In this document: piece after piece, positions 1 to 9,220 of the stretch
How positions within the stretch are numbered: position 1 is the first letter of the stretch
How the letters are laid out: each line of letters starts with the position of its first letter
DNA from: Epilithonimonas sp. JDS
GTDB taxonomy: Bacteria; Bacteroidota; Bacteroidia; Flavobacteriales; Weeksellaceae
DNA: 64,000 nt
Assembly: GCF_021261315.1 (NCBI RefSeq)
Contig: NZ_JAJSAX010000001.1
Coordinates: forward strand, 558,001-622,000
Direction: 5' to 3'
Program-made: the position numbers and the translations under genes
The notes under the pieces: generated by a model
Databases searched by the model: none
What the model saw: only the letters and a program-made list of their open reading frames with translations
Told to the model about the DNA's origin: nothing

Positions 1-802
1 TTACAAATCCGGCTCTGTTTCCTGCAGGATAAATTTGATTTTTATCTAGCAGCCCAACAGAATAGGATCCTAATAAACCAGCTGGCAATGCAATAATACC
101 ATAAGAGTTTTTATCCCCGTCACTGATTTTCTCTCTATCAGAAACGAATGAAAGCGGTGCTATAAAGCTGCTACTTCCCGAAACGTTACCATCTACACCG
201 CTTCCCGAAATAATATCATCACAGATATTATTATTGTCTACAGGCATAGCTGCAGGATCGAATGCAAATGCGTAATAGACATTCATCGCTCCGAATAATG
301 CCAAGGTATTGGTTTGGTACAATCTTACTTCGTCGAATTCTTTGGTTGTTTTAAAATGGAAAAAAACTCTCGTTTTAGTACCCCCAAATGCAGGTACAGA
401 CAATAATGTTGAACTAGTGGTAGATTCCTGAAGGACTCCGGCTTTGTAAGTACTTATTTTAATAGAACTCAAAAGCGTTGCAGTAATAAAACTTGTTCCC
501 AAGTCCACATTAAAACCCGTTATGTATCCTGCGGGATAAGTTGTATTTGTATTCTTAACCGAGATACCGTTGCCACTTGCCAAAGTAGCGAAATTACCCA
601 TACTGACACTGTTATTAAGATTTGCATCTACTACGGGAGTTAGACTTCCGTTGTAACATCCGAGACAGATACCACCTCCGTTTACAGCTTTCGCTTCTGT
701 ACCCATCCCACGGATAGGCGTGTAGCCTTGCGCAAATACTACGTATGGCATCAGTAAGAAGCCAAGAAGCATTGCATAAAATTTAAAAGTTTGTTTTTTC
801 AT
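1..802 (-). CDS. secreted protein of unknown function (partial, C-terminus beyond window)
   Basis: Reading the minus strand from the ATG at 802, the frame stays open for 267 codons to the window edge, so the gene is cut there and its end is not visible. The first 24 residues are a typical signal peptide (MKKQ start, hydrophobic core with LLGFLLMPYVV, then FAQ before the mature chain). A small motif, GGICLGCYNGS, contains a CxxC pair near residue 45. The rest is rich in Thr, Ser, Gly and Asn, as in surface or beta-sandwich proteins. The gene starts 30 bases after the stop of the preceding secreted protein, so the two are probably co-transcribed. No family was recognised; any type IX sorting domain would lie outside the window. 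Confidence 0.8.
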   Translation of the reverse strand, partial: MKKQTFKFYAMLLGFLLMPYVVFAQGYTPIRGMGTEAKAVNGGGICLGCYNGSLTPVVDANLNNSVSMGNFATLASGNGISVKNTNTTYPAGYITGFNVDLGTSFITATLLSSIKISTYKAGVLQESTTSSTLLSVPAFGGTKTRVFFHFKTTKEFDEVRLYQTNTLALFGAMNVYYAFAFDPAAMPVDNNNICDDIISGSGVDGNVSGSSSFIAPLSFVSDREKISDGDKNSYGIIALPAGLLGSYSVGLLDKNQIYPAGNRAGFV

Positions 803-832
803 ATGTATGTGTTATTAAAAATTATTTTTTAA

Positions 833-2155
833 TTAAAATGGTTGCCAAACAAATGTTGAAGCTCCATTTCTTCTACAGCCATAAAAATTCCCAACATTCG
901 TAGATGTGTTTAGCCAATAGATAATATTACCCTCGGTATTACTATTGCATTCGGATTTGAGAGTTGTATTTGTAGGGGAAATTGTAGTTCCAGTACTAGC
1001 ATTAATATTTAACCCTTTATTAAGATATAAGTCTGCTTCATTTCTCGGATTTCCTATACCACCACCATCTTTGTCTGTAGGTGGTGTAATATTAATACCT
1101 ACCACTGATGAACCTGCAAGCGCATTACCTGCAGCATCTGTATCACTGGAAAAGATATGACTTGCATTAGAATATAGAGAAAAACCACTTTTTGCCAGCC
1201 CCCCTGCTACACCAATATACATTGACCCGGTACCAAAAGCCTCTGGCGGAGTACTTGCAGGATTGTTAGTTCCTCCGAAAGCGAAGCCATTTGAGCTTAC
1301 TTTCAAACCAGATCCAATTGCCCAACCACCTGAAGTATTATTAGAGAAACCAAACGAAAATCCAGCATTACCATAATTATATCTACCAATAGCGTAAGAT
1401 CCTGTTCCGGATAACACTTGTGCAATATCTCCTGCACCACCGTCTACAAATGAGTAACCGTTTTTAAATCCAATTGCTGTAGCACCTCCACTAGGAATAT
1501 TACCGGTTCCTATGGCTGTAGATAAAAAGTTACCAGATCCTGTTGCTGTATTATCTTTACCTAAAGCAATATTAGAAGCTGTACCGTTCACTGCATTGTT
1601 GTTTCCCCAAGCAATAGAGGCATTGGCAGCTTTGTTACCACCTTTCAAATTACCTTTGGAATCAAGTACAGCGTGGGTCGCTCCGCCTGTCACTACCACC
1701 AGATCGTCACTAGGTGATTTTGTACCAAGGAAATTGGCTGATGCTGGAGCTGAGCCCAACACTTCCGTTGTTGTACTAATTTCATCTTCCGTATTCCCTG
1801 TTACATGCCAATCATTTGATTGAGATCCGCCGCCCATTTTTATCCATTTGTTGGCAGGAAAACTGAAATAGTAATAACCTTCTGATAATACATCAACAGT
1901 CTGTCCTGCAGGTGCGGAGTCCGCAGCTGTAACATAGACTATAGCGCCATTCTGATCGGTTCCGTAGGACGTTTTCGCTCTCAGCAAATCTCCTGTAATC
2001 CTCGGCGCAATGATGCCGTCCAGCTTCGCAGCGTTTGAAGCATCACCTATGACGTCCAGGGTAGCTTTCGGAGTTTGTGTATTGACACCTACTTGTGCAT
2101 TGTAGCAGTTGAAAAATACCACAGCAATTGCCGTGAGGGTAAAGTTTTTTTTCAT
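833..2155 (-). CDS. secreted surface protein with YadA-head-like repeats
   Basis: 440 residues with a clear signal peptide (MKKNFTLTAIAVVFFNCYNAQ, cleavage after residue 21). The N-terminus of the mature protein (VGVNTQTPKATLDVIG) is a motif common at the start of flavobacterial surface proteins. Residues about 170 to 310 contain irregular Gly/Ala/Asn-rich repeats such as SIAWGNNNAVNG, NIALGKDNTATG and TAIGTGN, which resemble the left-handed beta-roll repeats of trimeric autotransporter (YadA/Hep_Hag) heads. No membrane anchor or beta-barrel is seen. The role may be adhesion, but that is inferred only from the repeat pattern. It is followed at 30 bases by another secreted gene. A promoter-like sequence lies about 300 bases upstream, which would leave a long leader. 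Confidence 0.8.
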   Translation of the reverse strand: MKKNFTLTAIAVVFFNCYNAQVGVNTQTPKATLDVIGDASNAAKLDGIIAPRITGDLLRAKTSYGTDQNGAIVYVTAADSAPAGQTVDVLSEGYYYFSFPANKWIKMGGGSQSNDWHVTGNTEDEISTTTEVLGSAPASANFLGTKSPSDDLVVVTGGATHAVLDSKGNLKGGNKAANASIAWGNNNAVNGTASNIALGKDNTATGSGNFLSTAIGTGNIPSGGATAIGFKNGYSFVDGGAGDIAQVLSGTGSYAIGRYNYGNAGFSFGFSNNTSGGWAIGSGLKVSSNGFAFGGTNNPASTPPEAFGTGSMYIGVAGGLAKSGFSLYSNASHIFSSDTDAAGNALAGSSVVGINITPPTDKDGGGIGNPRNEADLYLNKGLNINASTGTTISPTNTTLKSECNSNTEGNIIYWLNTSTNVGNFYGCRRNGASTFVWQPF

Positions 2156-2459
2156 ATTGTCTGTTTTTAAATTAAAATCTATTAAGTCTATTTTTTAATA
2201 AGCAATCATCTTTTTAAATAGAATTACGCCGATCACAGCCTGCAGCAGTCATTAAAAAAATATTAACTGCAGTTCTGAAATCACATTGATCTTTGAAACA
2301 AAAACCAACTTGTGCATTTTTATAAAAACAATTTGAAAAACTAGGAAATTAACATCCTTCCTGAAGAAAATTTGATCTGGCCAAATCTGTGAAGGGAATG
2401 TAAGAAAATCTCAAAGAGGGAATTTTCTATTAGTAGTATCGTCAAATGTGTTTTCGTTG

Positions 2460-2488
2460 CAAATATAAAAATATTACTTAATAACAAA
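2460..2488 (-). promoter_or_regulatory. Bacteroidota-type promoter for the secreted-protein pair
   Basis: On the minus strand TATATTTG (2460-2467) matches the -7 consensus TAnnTTTG. A TTTG lies 17 bases upstream (2485-2488), within the range seen for -33 elements. The distance to the start codon is about 300 bases, so a second, closer promoter cannot be excluded. Confidence 0.45.
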
Positions 2489-2654
2489 CAAATAACAATA
2501 CAAAATACTTAATATAAAGCTTTCATATAAAAATAAATAACTATTACACCTAAATTTTCAATTATAATAATTTACCATTGAAAACATTATAACAAAAATT
2601 AAATATGATTACTTTAATTCCCAACATAACAGCAGATTGTCTGAAAATAAAGCA

Positions 2655-2690
2655 TAAAAAAACGCCCAAACCTAAGTTTGGGCGTTTATA
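2655..2690 (-). terminator. intrinsic terminator after rplL
   Basis: A perfect 11-bp hairpin (arms 2661-2671 and 2676-2686, loop CTAA) with an A-run on the plus strand that becomes the U-tract on the minus strand. It ends the rplKAJL transcript, so rpoB is not read from it here. Confidence 0.9.
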
Positions 2691-2708
2691 TTTGGATGTA
2701 AACCAGAA

Positions 2709-3074
2709 TTATTTCAATTCTACTTCAGCACCAGCTTCTTCTAGTTGTTTCTTAAGAGCTTCAGCTTCGTCTTTAGATACACCTTGCTTGATTGCAGCAG
2801 GAGCACCGTCTACCATATCTTTAGCTTCTTTAAGACCTGCACCAGTTAAATCTTTTACCAATTTAACAACTGCTAATTTAGAAGCACCAGCAGCTTTAAG
2901 GATTACGTCGAATTCTGTTTTCTCTTCAGCAGCTTCTCCACCACCTGCAGCAACTACTACTGCAGCAGCAGCTGGCTCAATTCCGTACTCATCCTTAAGG
3001 ATAGCAGCTAATTCGTTTACGTCTTTTACTGTTAAGTTTACTAGCGTTTCAGCTAAATTTTTTAAATCTGACAT
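2709..3074 (-). CDS. rplL: 50S ribosomal protein L7/L12
   Basis: 121 residues, the usual length. The N-terminal dimerisation domain ([19 protein letters not shown]) is followed by an Ala/Gly-rich hinge (about 36 to 50) and the conserved C-terminal factor-binding domain with [23 protein letters not shown] and [14 protein letters not shown]7/L12 forms the ribosomal stalk that recruits translation GTPases. It is the last gene of rplK-rplA-rplJ-rplL and is followed by a strong terminator. In most bacteria rpoB and rpoC come next; here they do not. Confidence 0.98.
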   Translation of the reverse strand: MSDLKNLAETLVNLTVKDVNELAAILKDEYGIEPAAAAVVVAAGGGEAAEEKTEFDVILKAAGASKLAVVKLVKDLTGAGLKEAKDMVDGAPAAIKQGVSKDEAEALKKQLEEAGAEVELK

Positions 3075-3122
3075 TGTTGTAATGTTTTTTGTTGATTATT
3101 GATTGATTTTTTTGAGTTCTAA

Positions 3123-3716
3123 TTATTCAGCAGCTGGAGTTTCCTCAGTGCTTTCTGCAGTTGGAGCTTCTGGAGCCTCAGCAGCAGGAGTTTCTTCTAC
3201 AGCAGGAGCAGCTTCTTCCGCTTTAGCTTCTGCAGTTTCAGATTTGTTTTGAAGAGCAGAAACAACTCTTTGGATTGGAGACTGAAGTAATCCGATGATT
3301 TCACCGATCATTTCTTCTCTAGACTTGATGCTTACTAGAGCGTCTAGGTTCTCATCACCAACATAGAAAGTTTCTTGTACGAAAGCAGATTTAAGAGCTG
3401 GTTTCTCTTCTTTCTTTCTGAAATCTTTGATCAATTTTGCTGGCGCGTTAGCCGTTTCAGCAATCATCAATGCAGAGTTTCCTTTGAAAGTTTCGAACAT
3501 CTCAGCGTAATCTACACCTTCGATCTGTTCCATTGCTTTTTGAAGCAATGTGTTCTTCACAACTTTTACTTTGATATTTTGTTTGAAAGCCTGTCTTCTG
3601 AAATCAGAAGATTTTGCAGCGTTCAAACCTTGTAGATCTGCTACATAAACTACTTTTGCATCCTGAAGCAAGTCTTTGATCTCTTGTATTGCTACAACTT
3701 TTTGGTCTTTTGTCAT
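3123..3716 (-). CDS. rplJ: 50S ribosomal protein L10
   Basis: 197 residues, longer than the roughly 165 of E. coli. The first 155 residues carry the L10 fold (TKDQKVVAIQEIKDLL, RRQAFKQNIKVKVVKNTLL, FKGNSALMIAE). The extra C-terminus is a low-complexity tail of Ala, Glu, Pro and Thr. L10 anchors L7/L12 dimers to 23S rRNA and in many bacteria represses its own operon. It sits 48 bases before rplL. The acidic tail is likely a lineage extension. Confidence 0.97.
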   Translation of the reverse strand: MTKDQKVVAIQEIKDLLQDAKVVYVADLQGLNAAKSSDFRRQAFKQNIKVKVVKNTLLQKAMEQIEGVDYAEMFETFKGNSALMIAETANAPAKLIKDFRKKEEKPALKSAFVQETFYVGDENLDALVSIKSREEMIGEIIGLLQSPIQRVVSALQNKSETAEAKAEEAAPAVEETPAAEAPEAPTAESTEETPAAE

Positions 3717-3733
3717 TGTCTTAAGGATTATAA

Positions 3734-4426
3734 TTAGTTAACAGATTTAGTATCAATTGCAATTCCAGGACTCATTGTAGAAGACAAATAGATGCTTTTT
3801 ACATAAGTTCCTTTTGCAGCAGTTGGTTTCAACTTAATTAATGTTGAGATTAATTCAGCAGCATTTTCTTTAAGTTTAGCAGCATCGAAAGATACTTTAC
3901 CAATACCTGCGTGGATAATACCATATTTATCTACTTTGAAGTCGATCTTACCAGCTTTCACCTCAGCTACAGCTTTTCCGATGTCCATAGTTACAGTACC
4001 AGACTTAGGGTTTGGCATAAGACCTCTTGGTCCTAAAACTCTACCCAATGGTCCTAGTTTACCCATAACTGCAGGCATAGTCACGATAACGTCAACATCT
4101 GTCCAACCGTTTTTGATCTTAGTCAAATACTCGTCAAGACCTACATAGTCTGCACCAGCTTCTTTCGCTTCTGCTTCTTTGTCTGGAGTTACCAAAGCCA
4201 AAACTTTGATATCTTTACCAGTACCGTGAGGAAGAGATACAACACCTCTTACCATTTGGTTTGCTTTTCTTGGATCTACACCCAATCTAACAGCGATATC
4301 TACAGATGCGTCAAATTTTGCAAAATTTACTTCTTTTACCAAAGCAGATGCTTCGTCAAGATTGTAAATTTTATTTTTTTCCACTTTGCTTAAAGCTTCT
4401 TTTTGCTTTTTTGTCAATTTTGCCAT
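3734..4426 (-). CDS. rplA: 50S ribosomal protein L1
   Basis: 230 residues, the normal length. Family motifs are visible: [20 protein letters not shown], the [10 protein letters not shown] segment, and [10 protein letters not shown] near residue 155. L1 binds 23S rRNA near the E site and in several bacteria also regulates its own mRNA. It lies 17 bases upstream of rplJ and 11 bases downstream of rplK, consistent with one operon. Confidence 0.98.
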   Translation of the reverse strand: MAKLTKKQKEALSKVEKNKIYNLDEASALVKEVNFAKFDASVDIAVRLGVDPRKANQMVRGVVSLPHGTGKDIKVLALVTPDKEAEAKEAGADYVGLDEYLTKIKNGWTDVDVIVTMPAVMGKLGPLGRVLGPRGLMPNPKSGTVTMDIGKAVAEVKAGKIDFKVDKYGIIHAGIGKVSFDAAKLKENAAELISTLIKLKPTAAKGTYVKSIYLSSTMSPGIAIDTKSVN

Positions 4427-4437
4427 TTCTTTAAGTT

Positions 4438-4881
4438 TTAAGCGTTAGTTGGTTTAGTTCCTGTTACTCTCAATCCCATAGATCTAGCAGTACCAGCTAC
4501 CATAGAAATTGCAGGATCTACAGAGAAACAGTTAAGATCTCCCATTTTGTCCTCTGCAATCTTCTGAACCTGAGCCCAAGATACAGCACCTACTTTGTTT
4601 CTGTTAGGTTCTCCAGAACCACCTTTCAATTTTGCAGCTTCCAATAATTGGATTGCAACTGGAGGTGTTTTGATGATGAATTCAAAAGACTTGTCTTCAT
4701 ACACCGTGATAACTACCGGAAGAACTTGACCAGGTTTATCCTGAGTTCTACCGTTGAATTGTTTACAAAACTCCATGATGTTCACACCTGCAGAACCCAA
4801 TGCTGGACCTACTGGTGGAGAAGGGTTGGCAGCGCCACCTTTCACCTGAAGTTTTACCATTTTAAAGACTTTTTTAGCCAT
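4438..4881 (-). CDS. rplK: 50S ribosomal protein L11
   Basis: 147 residues. The N-terminal domain has [20 protein letters not shown] and the C-terminal rRNA-binding domain has MGDLNC and [12 protein letters not shown]11 forms the GTPase-associated centre with 23S rRNA and is needed for RelA activation in other bacteria. It is the first gene of a four-gene operon here. A near-perfect promoter lies about 100 bases upstream. Its usual upstream neighbour nusG is 6.5 kb away, behind the trehalose cluster. Confidence 0.98.
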   Translation of the reverse strand: MAKKVFKMVKLQVKGGAANPSPPVGPALGSAGVNIMEFCKQFNGRTQDKPGQVLPVVITVYEDKSFEFIIKTPPVAIQLLEAAKLKGGSGEPNRNKVGAVSWAQVQKIAEDKMGDLNCFSVDPAISMVAGTARSMGLRVTGTKPTNA

Positions 4882-4979
4882 TTTAATGTTTTGATTTGAT
4901 TAATAAATAATTGAATGTGGAAGCATTAATTATTCGATATAAGCCACTTCGCATAAAAGTAGACCTATATTTCGGATTG

Positions 4980-5010
4980 CAAAAGTATAAATAATTTTTG
5001 AAATAGCAAA
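4980..5010 (-). promoter_or_regulatory. rplKAJL promoter (TTTG-N19-TACTTTTG)
   Basis: On the minus strand TACTTTTG (4980-4987) is a perfect -7 element and TTTG (5007-5010) lies exactly 19 bases upstream, the textbook Bacteroidota housekeeping arrangement. It explains how the ribosomal genes can be expressed although separated from tuf-secE-nusG. Confidence 0.8.
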
Positions 5011-5077
5011 CGGAATGTGTTGATTTTTAGAAATTTCTATAAATAATATTTAAATTAAAATCTTACTTAATATTTTA

Positions 5078-5188
5078 ACCAAATAGGCACATAAGTTTTA
5101 TAGAGAAAAAATTAAGGACAAATAGATTTTCACTAACATTTTGTTGCGTTTTCTAATTAATTTCTATGTTTCTATGTGCCTATGTGGT
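5078..5188. repeat. short element with terminal inverted repeats (MITE-like or hairpin)
   Basis: ACCAAATAGGCACATAA at 5078-5094 is nearly the reverse complement of CTATGTGCCTATGTGGT at 5172-5188 (15 of 17 positions). The 77-base interior is AT-rich with no open frame. No target-site duplication was clear. It may be a small non-autonomous element or a foldback repeat. Confidence 0.5.
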
Positions 5189-5208
5189 TTTATAGATTCC
5201 AATTGCAA

Positions 5209-5240
5209 CAAAAAAAACATCCCAGAACAAGCCCGGGATG
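5209..5240 (-). terminator. intrinsic terminator after the TonB receptor
   Basis: CATCCC (5218-5223) pairs with GGGATG (5235-5240), and an A-run at 5209-5217 gives a U-tract on the minus strand. It closes the trehalose cluster transcript. Confidence 0.8.
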
Positions 5241-5270
5241 AATCCTAATAAAAGTATGAAAAAATCTAAT

Positions 5271-7721
5271 CTAAAATTCTAGTGTAATAGAACCTCTTAC
5301 CGCAGCACCCATAATTGGTCTTGCCATAATGGTTGTAGTTCCTGCCTGCTGTGTTGCTGGCGATCTTGGATCTCCTTCCGTAAGTCCGATCGTATTGAAA
5401 ACATTGGTTGCATCAACAGCAAATCTTATTTTTCCTAATTGGTAAGATGTCCCCGCTCCCACTTCTCCGAACGATGGCAAAGTATCAAGATTGTTTTGAT
5501 CCTGGAAACGCTTTCCATAATAATTATAGCTCACGTAAGTTCTCCATTCTTTGGTAATATTAATCGCCGGAGTGATATTGAAATATAATTTCGGCATTCT
5601 TCGAACGGTGTTTCCTTCAAGAACACTGCTGCCTGCCAATCCAGTATATTTTGGATTCTGAAAGGTTCCGTTGAATGTCAAATCCAAAATATTATTGAAA
5701 AGTCTTGCATTTCCTTCAATCTCCAAACCATAGTTTTTGGTATCAGCAAAGGTATTTTCGGAGCTTCCGTCTGAGAATACATCCGTGAAGGAAAGATCTT
5801 TCAGTGTTGAATAGAAAGGAATGGCTCCGATGCTGAAATTACTTGTGTAATATTTGTAACCAACTTCAATTTGATTTGTTGTTACAGATTTTAAAGGCTG
5901 ATCAGGATTAGTCGTGGAGAAATAATTGTAGTAAGCCTCTTCGTTAGGCGATCTGAATCCGTGAGAGAATCTACCATAAACCGCATTGTTGGCATTAATC
6001 TTATAATTCGCCGCGGCCGTGTAAGACGATTTATCAATATCATATCTCCAATAAGTGTATTGATTTCCCAAAACGCTCATTCCATCATCTGCAGTTGTAG
6101 TTGAAAAACCGTGAACGCCATCTGTTGTCAAACCGGAATTGTTAAGATTTGATGACGTTGTATTTGCAAAAAAACCTCTGTAGAAATCTCTGCTGTAACG
6201 TGCACCAACATTAATGTTTAAGTTATCAGTTACGTTATAATCGAAGTTTGCATAGATGTCATTAAGACTTCCCTGCGTCTGTGTATTTCTTTGCAGGAAT
6301 GACATTTGGGTAACACCATTATAAGTCTTGGAATAGCCAACATCATTTGGATTAAGTGAAGTATCTACCAAATTTAGAAGCTGTGGTTTATCTGTTGCTG
6401 TAGTCAGAATGTTGCTCCAGTTCCAGTATTGGTTGGACTTCCAGTTTGATTTATAAAAACCAGCGGTCAAATTTCCTTTGTCCAATTTGTAGCTGAACTG
6501 CAAATCATTCACATAATTATTCATTTGTTTGTCAATTGCCCAGAATCCTAATTTTTGCACATAAGCAGGATTTACAACTTGACCGTTGCTTACCAATGAA
6601 TATTGGTAATTATTTCCCACAATTCCTGCTCCTCCATCTTTTACTGCTTTATTGGCATATTCTGCCATTGTTTGAGGTCCGCCAGCCGGGAAAATCCCCG
6701 TGTAATTCATATCGATATTGGTGTATCTGGTCTTATTCAAAACAGAGAAATTATTGCCCAAATCATATTTGAATTCTGCACCAATTGCATCTACTTTCGG
6801 ATGAATTCCGTCTTGTAAATTTCTCTTAAAATAACCGCCGCCAGCTTGTGGAATATTTAATTGACTAATTGAACTATAGCTATAAGTTCCATAATTAGGA
6901 TCAAATCCCGGGAATTCTTTGATGTCATTTCCATCACGGTTCAAAGGAATTGGCAGGAAGAAAGTATTTCTGTCGTCCAGCTTTTTGTAATACACTTTCG
7001 CATAACCTTTATCGAAAACATATTTCAAGTTCATTCTGATTTGTCCGCCGTTGTTTGCTTTGAAACCGGTTTTTCTAAGTCCGTCGTCTGTTCTGTAAAA
7101 ACCACCAACATTGAAGAATAGTTTATCCTCAATCAATGCACCACCAAGATTAATATCAGTTCTCATCAATCCATATGTACTGGTTTCCAATTTTGCAATT
7201 CCTTTGAAAGTGTTACTCCCTTCTTTCGAAATAAAGTTGATAAGTCCACCCGGAGAATTGGTAGCAAAGATAGAACCTGAACCTCCTCTCAAAGCTTCCA
7301 GTCTTCCTGTCGTATTATCAACGCGGAAAAAATTATCAGCGTTTGCAAACTGTAGTGCACCATCTTCGAAAACAGGCAATCCGTCTTCCTGAACCTGCAC
7401 AAATTCATAGCCTCCAGCAGAAGGAATACCTCTGGAGAATAGGTTGTTTCCGACTTCTCCACCGGAAGATTCTACAGCAAAACCAGGAACTCTCTGCAAC
7501 AAAGCAGCTGCGCTGATTGGGTTTACCTTCATAATTTCCTTGGCACTGAAAGTAGAAATTGCCGTACTGGATTCTATTTTCTGTTTCGGGCGGGAGTTTC
7601 CTGTAATAACCACCTGATCAATATCATTGGTTTTTACGGAGTCTTTAACTTCCTGCGCATAGGCATTCTGGAAGTACATCGTTGCAATTCCTGCAACCAA
7701 GATGAGCGATTTTCTTGTCAT
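5271..7721 (-). CDS. TonB-dependent outer-membrane receptor, probably for a trehalose-type sugar
   Basis: 816 residues from the ATG at 7721. That start is preferred because the next residues form a signal peptide (MTRKSLILVAGIATMYFQNAYAQ) and because it avoids overlap with the trehalase gene; an upstream ATG at 7778 adds 19 residues with no signal character. A plug domain follows (SAAALLQRVPGFAVES, RGIPSAGGYE, LEALRGGSGSIFATNSPGG), then a long beta-barrel ending in an aromatic residue (SITLEF). It lacks the N-terminal carboxypeptidase-like domain of SusC proteins and there is no SusD partner. It follows trehalase by 14 bases in a putative operon with an MFS transporter, so trehalose or a related sugar is the likely ligand; that is inference from context. 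Confidence 0.88.
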   Translation of the reverse strand: MTRKSLILVAGIATMYFQNAYAQEVKDSVKTNDIDQVVITGNSRPKQKIESSTAISTFSAKEIMKVNPISAAALLQRVPGFAVESSGGEVGNNLFSRGIPSAGGYEFVQVQEDGLPVFEDGALQFANADNFFRVDNTTGRLEALRGGSGSIFATNSPGGLINFISKEGSNTFKGIAKLETSTYGLMRTDINLGGALIEDKLFFNVGGFYRTDDGLRKTGFKANNGGQIRMNLKYVFDKGYAKVYYKKLDDRNTFFLPIPLNRDGNDIKEFPGFDPNYGTYSYSSISQLNIPQAGGGYFKRNLQDGIHPKVDAIGAEFKYDLGNNFSVLNKTRYTNIDMNYTGIFPAGGPQTMAEYANKAVKDGGAGIVGNNYQYSLVSNGQVVNPAYVQKLGFWAIDKQMNNYVNDLQFSYKLDKGNLTAGFYKSNWKSNQYWNWSNILTTATDKPQLLNLVDTSLNPNDVGYSKTYNGVTQMSFLQRNTQTQGSLNDIYANFDYNVTDNLNINVGARYSRDFYRGFFANTTSSNLNNSGLTTDGVHGFSTTTADDGMSVLGNQYTYWRYDIDKSSYTAAANYKINANNAVYGRFSHGFRSPNEEAYYNYFSTTNPDQPLKSVTTNQIEVGYKYYTSNFSIGAIPFYSTLKDLSFTDVFSDGSSENTFADTKNYGLEIEGNARLFNNILDLTFNGTFQNPKYTGLAGSSVLEGNTVRRMPKLYFNITPAINITKEWRTYVSYNYYGKRFQDQNNLDTLPSFGEVGAGTSYQLGKIRFAVDATNVFNTIGLTEGDPRSPATQQAGTTTIMARPIMGAAVRGSITLEF

Positions 7722-7735
7722 GTTTTTAAGTTTAT

Positions 7736-9220
7736 TTAATAGTTGTGTTTTAATTTTATATAAACTCCATTGGTCCATCCAAATCCGTCCTGGTTTGGAT
7801 ATTCTCCACCTCCTGCAATACTTGTGGTGTCAATCGCATTGTACTTCTCCATCAGTTTTCCCGTATTATTGTAAATCCTGTCTACGTTGGAACACCAGTT
7901 ATTCTTAATATTTTCTGCCAGATCATCAAAACCATAATTTTTCATCGCCAAAAATCCCAACCATTGGTAAGGTGCCCAAGCATTTGGAGCATCCCATTGC
8001 TGTCCGGAATCTTTGGTTGTTGTAATCAAACCTCCTTTTTTCAGGAATTTTTCATTGATAGTTTCTGAAACTGCTTTTGCCTGATCTTGATTTGATAAAT
8101 TCAAAAACAAGGGATAAAGCGTTGCAATGTGTTCTGACGAAGTTTGAGATTGTGATTTGATGTTGTAGTCTTTATAGATTCTCTCCTCTTCGTTCCAGAA
8201 ATATTTATCGATAGCAATTTTCCTGGCTTCAGCTTTTTTGCTGTAATCATTTTTCTTGTCCTCAAATTTTTGAAGTTCTGATGCCTTTGCTAAAGTTTTT
8301 TCTAAATGCCAAAGAAGACAGTTAAGATCAACCTGAGCAAGATTTAAAGTTTCAATACTCTGAATTGAATTTTCGTCTGCAAACCATCTGCTGGAAAAAT
8401 CCCAACCCGATTCGCACGCTGCCCTTACATTTCTGTAAAATTCTTGATTTGAAGAAGTTTCCGCATCTTCCACATCGATCATATAACTTTCCGGACGTGG
8501 TGCATTTTCATCATCAAAATATCGGTTTAGAATATCGCCATCCTGAGTTTTTACAATTCTTCTGTACTGATTTCCATTCTCCAGATCTTCTGCTCCATCC
8601 ATCCAAAACCGATATTCCTTTTCTAATGTTTCAAAATATTGAGAATAGATTTTTTCATCATTTGTGCTTTCAAAAACTAAATCTAGCATCAAAGAAAAAT
8701 AGGGCGGCTGAGAGCGGCTCAGGAAATAAGTTCTGCTGGCATTGGGAACAAATCCAAATGCATTAATAAGATATGCACAATTGTCAACGATATTTTTCAT
8801 CATCTCAATTCTGCCGGAAACCTGCAATCCCAACATTACAAAGTAACTGTCCCAGTAGAAAAATTCATTAAATCGTCCGCCAGGAACGATGTAAGGTTTC
8901 GGAAGTTTCAGCAAAGTTCCCTTTTCCTCGTAAGCTGTTCTGGTCAATTCATCCCAAAGTTTTTCGATATGATTTTCTATCGGTAATTTTTCTTCTCGTT
9001 GAATGGATGATTCCGGCTGATCAAATTTGAAATGTTTTAATACAAATTCTTTTAGATCAAATCCTTCGTTATCTTTTTGCGATTCATAATTTTCATTAAT
9101 TACAGAAATTGAGAACAACGGAATTGCATCTGCCATAGCCTTCTGATCTTCGAAAATCTCATACTTCTGAACGGCATCAAACAAATCAAAAATTTCTTCT
9201 ATGTATAAATTAGGCTGCAT
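7736..9220 (-). CDS. treF: trehalase, glycoside hydrolase family 37
   Basis: 494 residues. Both trehalase signatures are present: PGGRFNEFFYWDSY at about 113-126 and QWDAPNAWAP at about 408-417. The expected catalytic acid is Asp274 in SGWDFSSRW and the catalytic base Glu473 in GGGEYPNQDG, followed by the family's QDGFGWTNG. It hydrolyses alpha,alpha-trehalose to two glucose molecules. No signal peptide is seen, so the enzyme should act in the cytoplasm, which fits the MFS sugar transporter whose 3' end overlaps it by 11 bases. The symbol treF is used for a cytoplasmic trehalase and is not a claim of orthology to the E. coli gene. Confidence 0.93.
   Translation of the reverse strand: MQPNLYIEEIFDLFDAVQKYEIFEDQKAMADAIPLFSISVINENYESQKDNEGFDLKEFVLKHFKFDQPESSIQREEKLPIENHIEKLWDELTRTAYEEKGTLLKLPKPYIVPGGRFNEFFYWDSYFVMLGLQVSGRIEMMKNIVDNCAYLINAFGFVPNASRTYFLSRSQPPYFSLMLDLVFESTNDEKIYSQYFETLEKEYRFWMDGAEDLENGNQYRRIVKTQDGDILNRYFDDENAPRPESYMIDVEDAETSSNQEFYRNVRAACESGWDFSSRWFADENSIQSIETLNLAQVDLNCLLWHLEKTLAKASELQKFEDKKNDYSKKAEARKIAIDKYFWNEEERIYKDYNIKSQSQTSSEHIATLYPLFLNLSNQDQAKAVSETINEKFLKKGGLITTTKDSGQQWDAPNAWAPYQWLGFLAMKNYGFDDLAENIKNNWCSNVDRIYNNTGKLMEKYNAIDTTSIAGGGEYPNQDGFGWTNGVYIKLKHNY

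Larger units (their letters stand above)
2156..2708. other. intergenic region with promoter and terminator
   Basis: About 550 bases of AT-rich sequence between rplL and the secreted-protein pair. It holds the rplL terminator (2655-2690) and a minus-strand promoter-like pair at 2460-2488. I see no credible gene: the small plus-strand frame starting at 2605 runs antisense through rplL and has no family features. The stretch from 2156 to 2459 would be the untranslated leader of the secreted-protein mRNA. Nothing else is recognised. Confidence 0.6.
4882..5270. other. intergenic region: rplK promoter, inverted-repeat element, terminator
   Basis: About 390 bases between the TonB receptor and rplK. 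From right to left it holds the receptor's terminator (5209-5240), an element of about 110 bp bounded by inverted repeats (5078-5188), and the rplK promoter (4980-5010). No open frame of interest was found. Confidence 0.7.

Noticed and set aside
2605-3102. 165-codon plus-strand frame
   Set aside because: Antisense of rplL with a Ser/Ala-rich translation; no start context or family.
7722-7778. Upstream start for the TonB receptor
   Set aside because: It would overlap trehalase and put 19 residues before a clear signal peptide.
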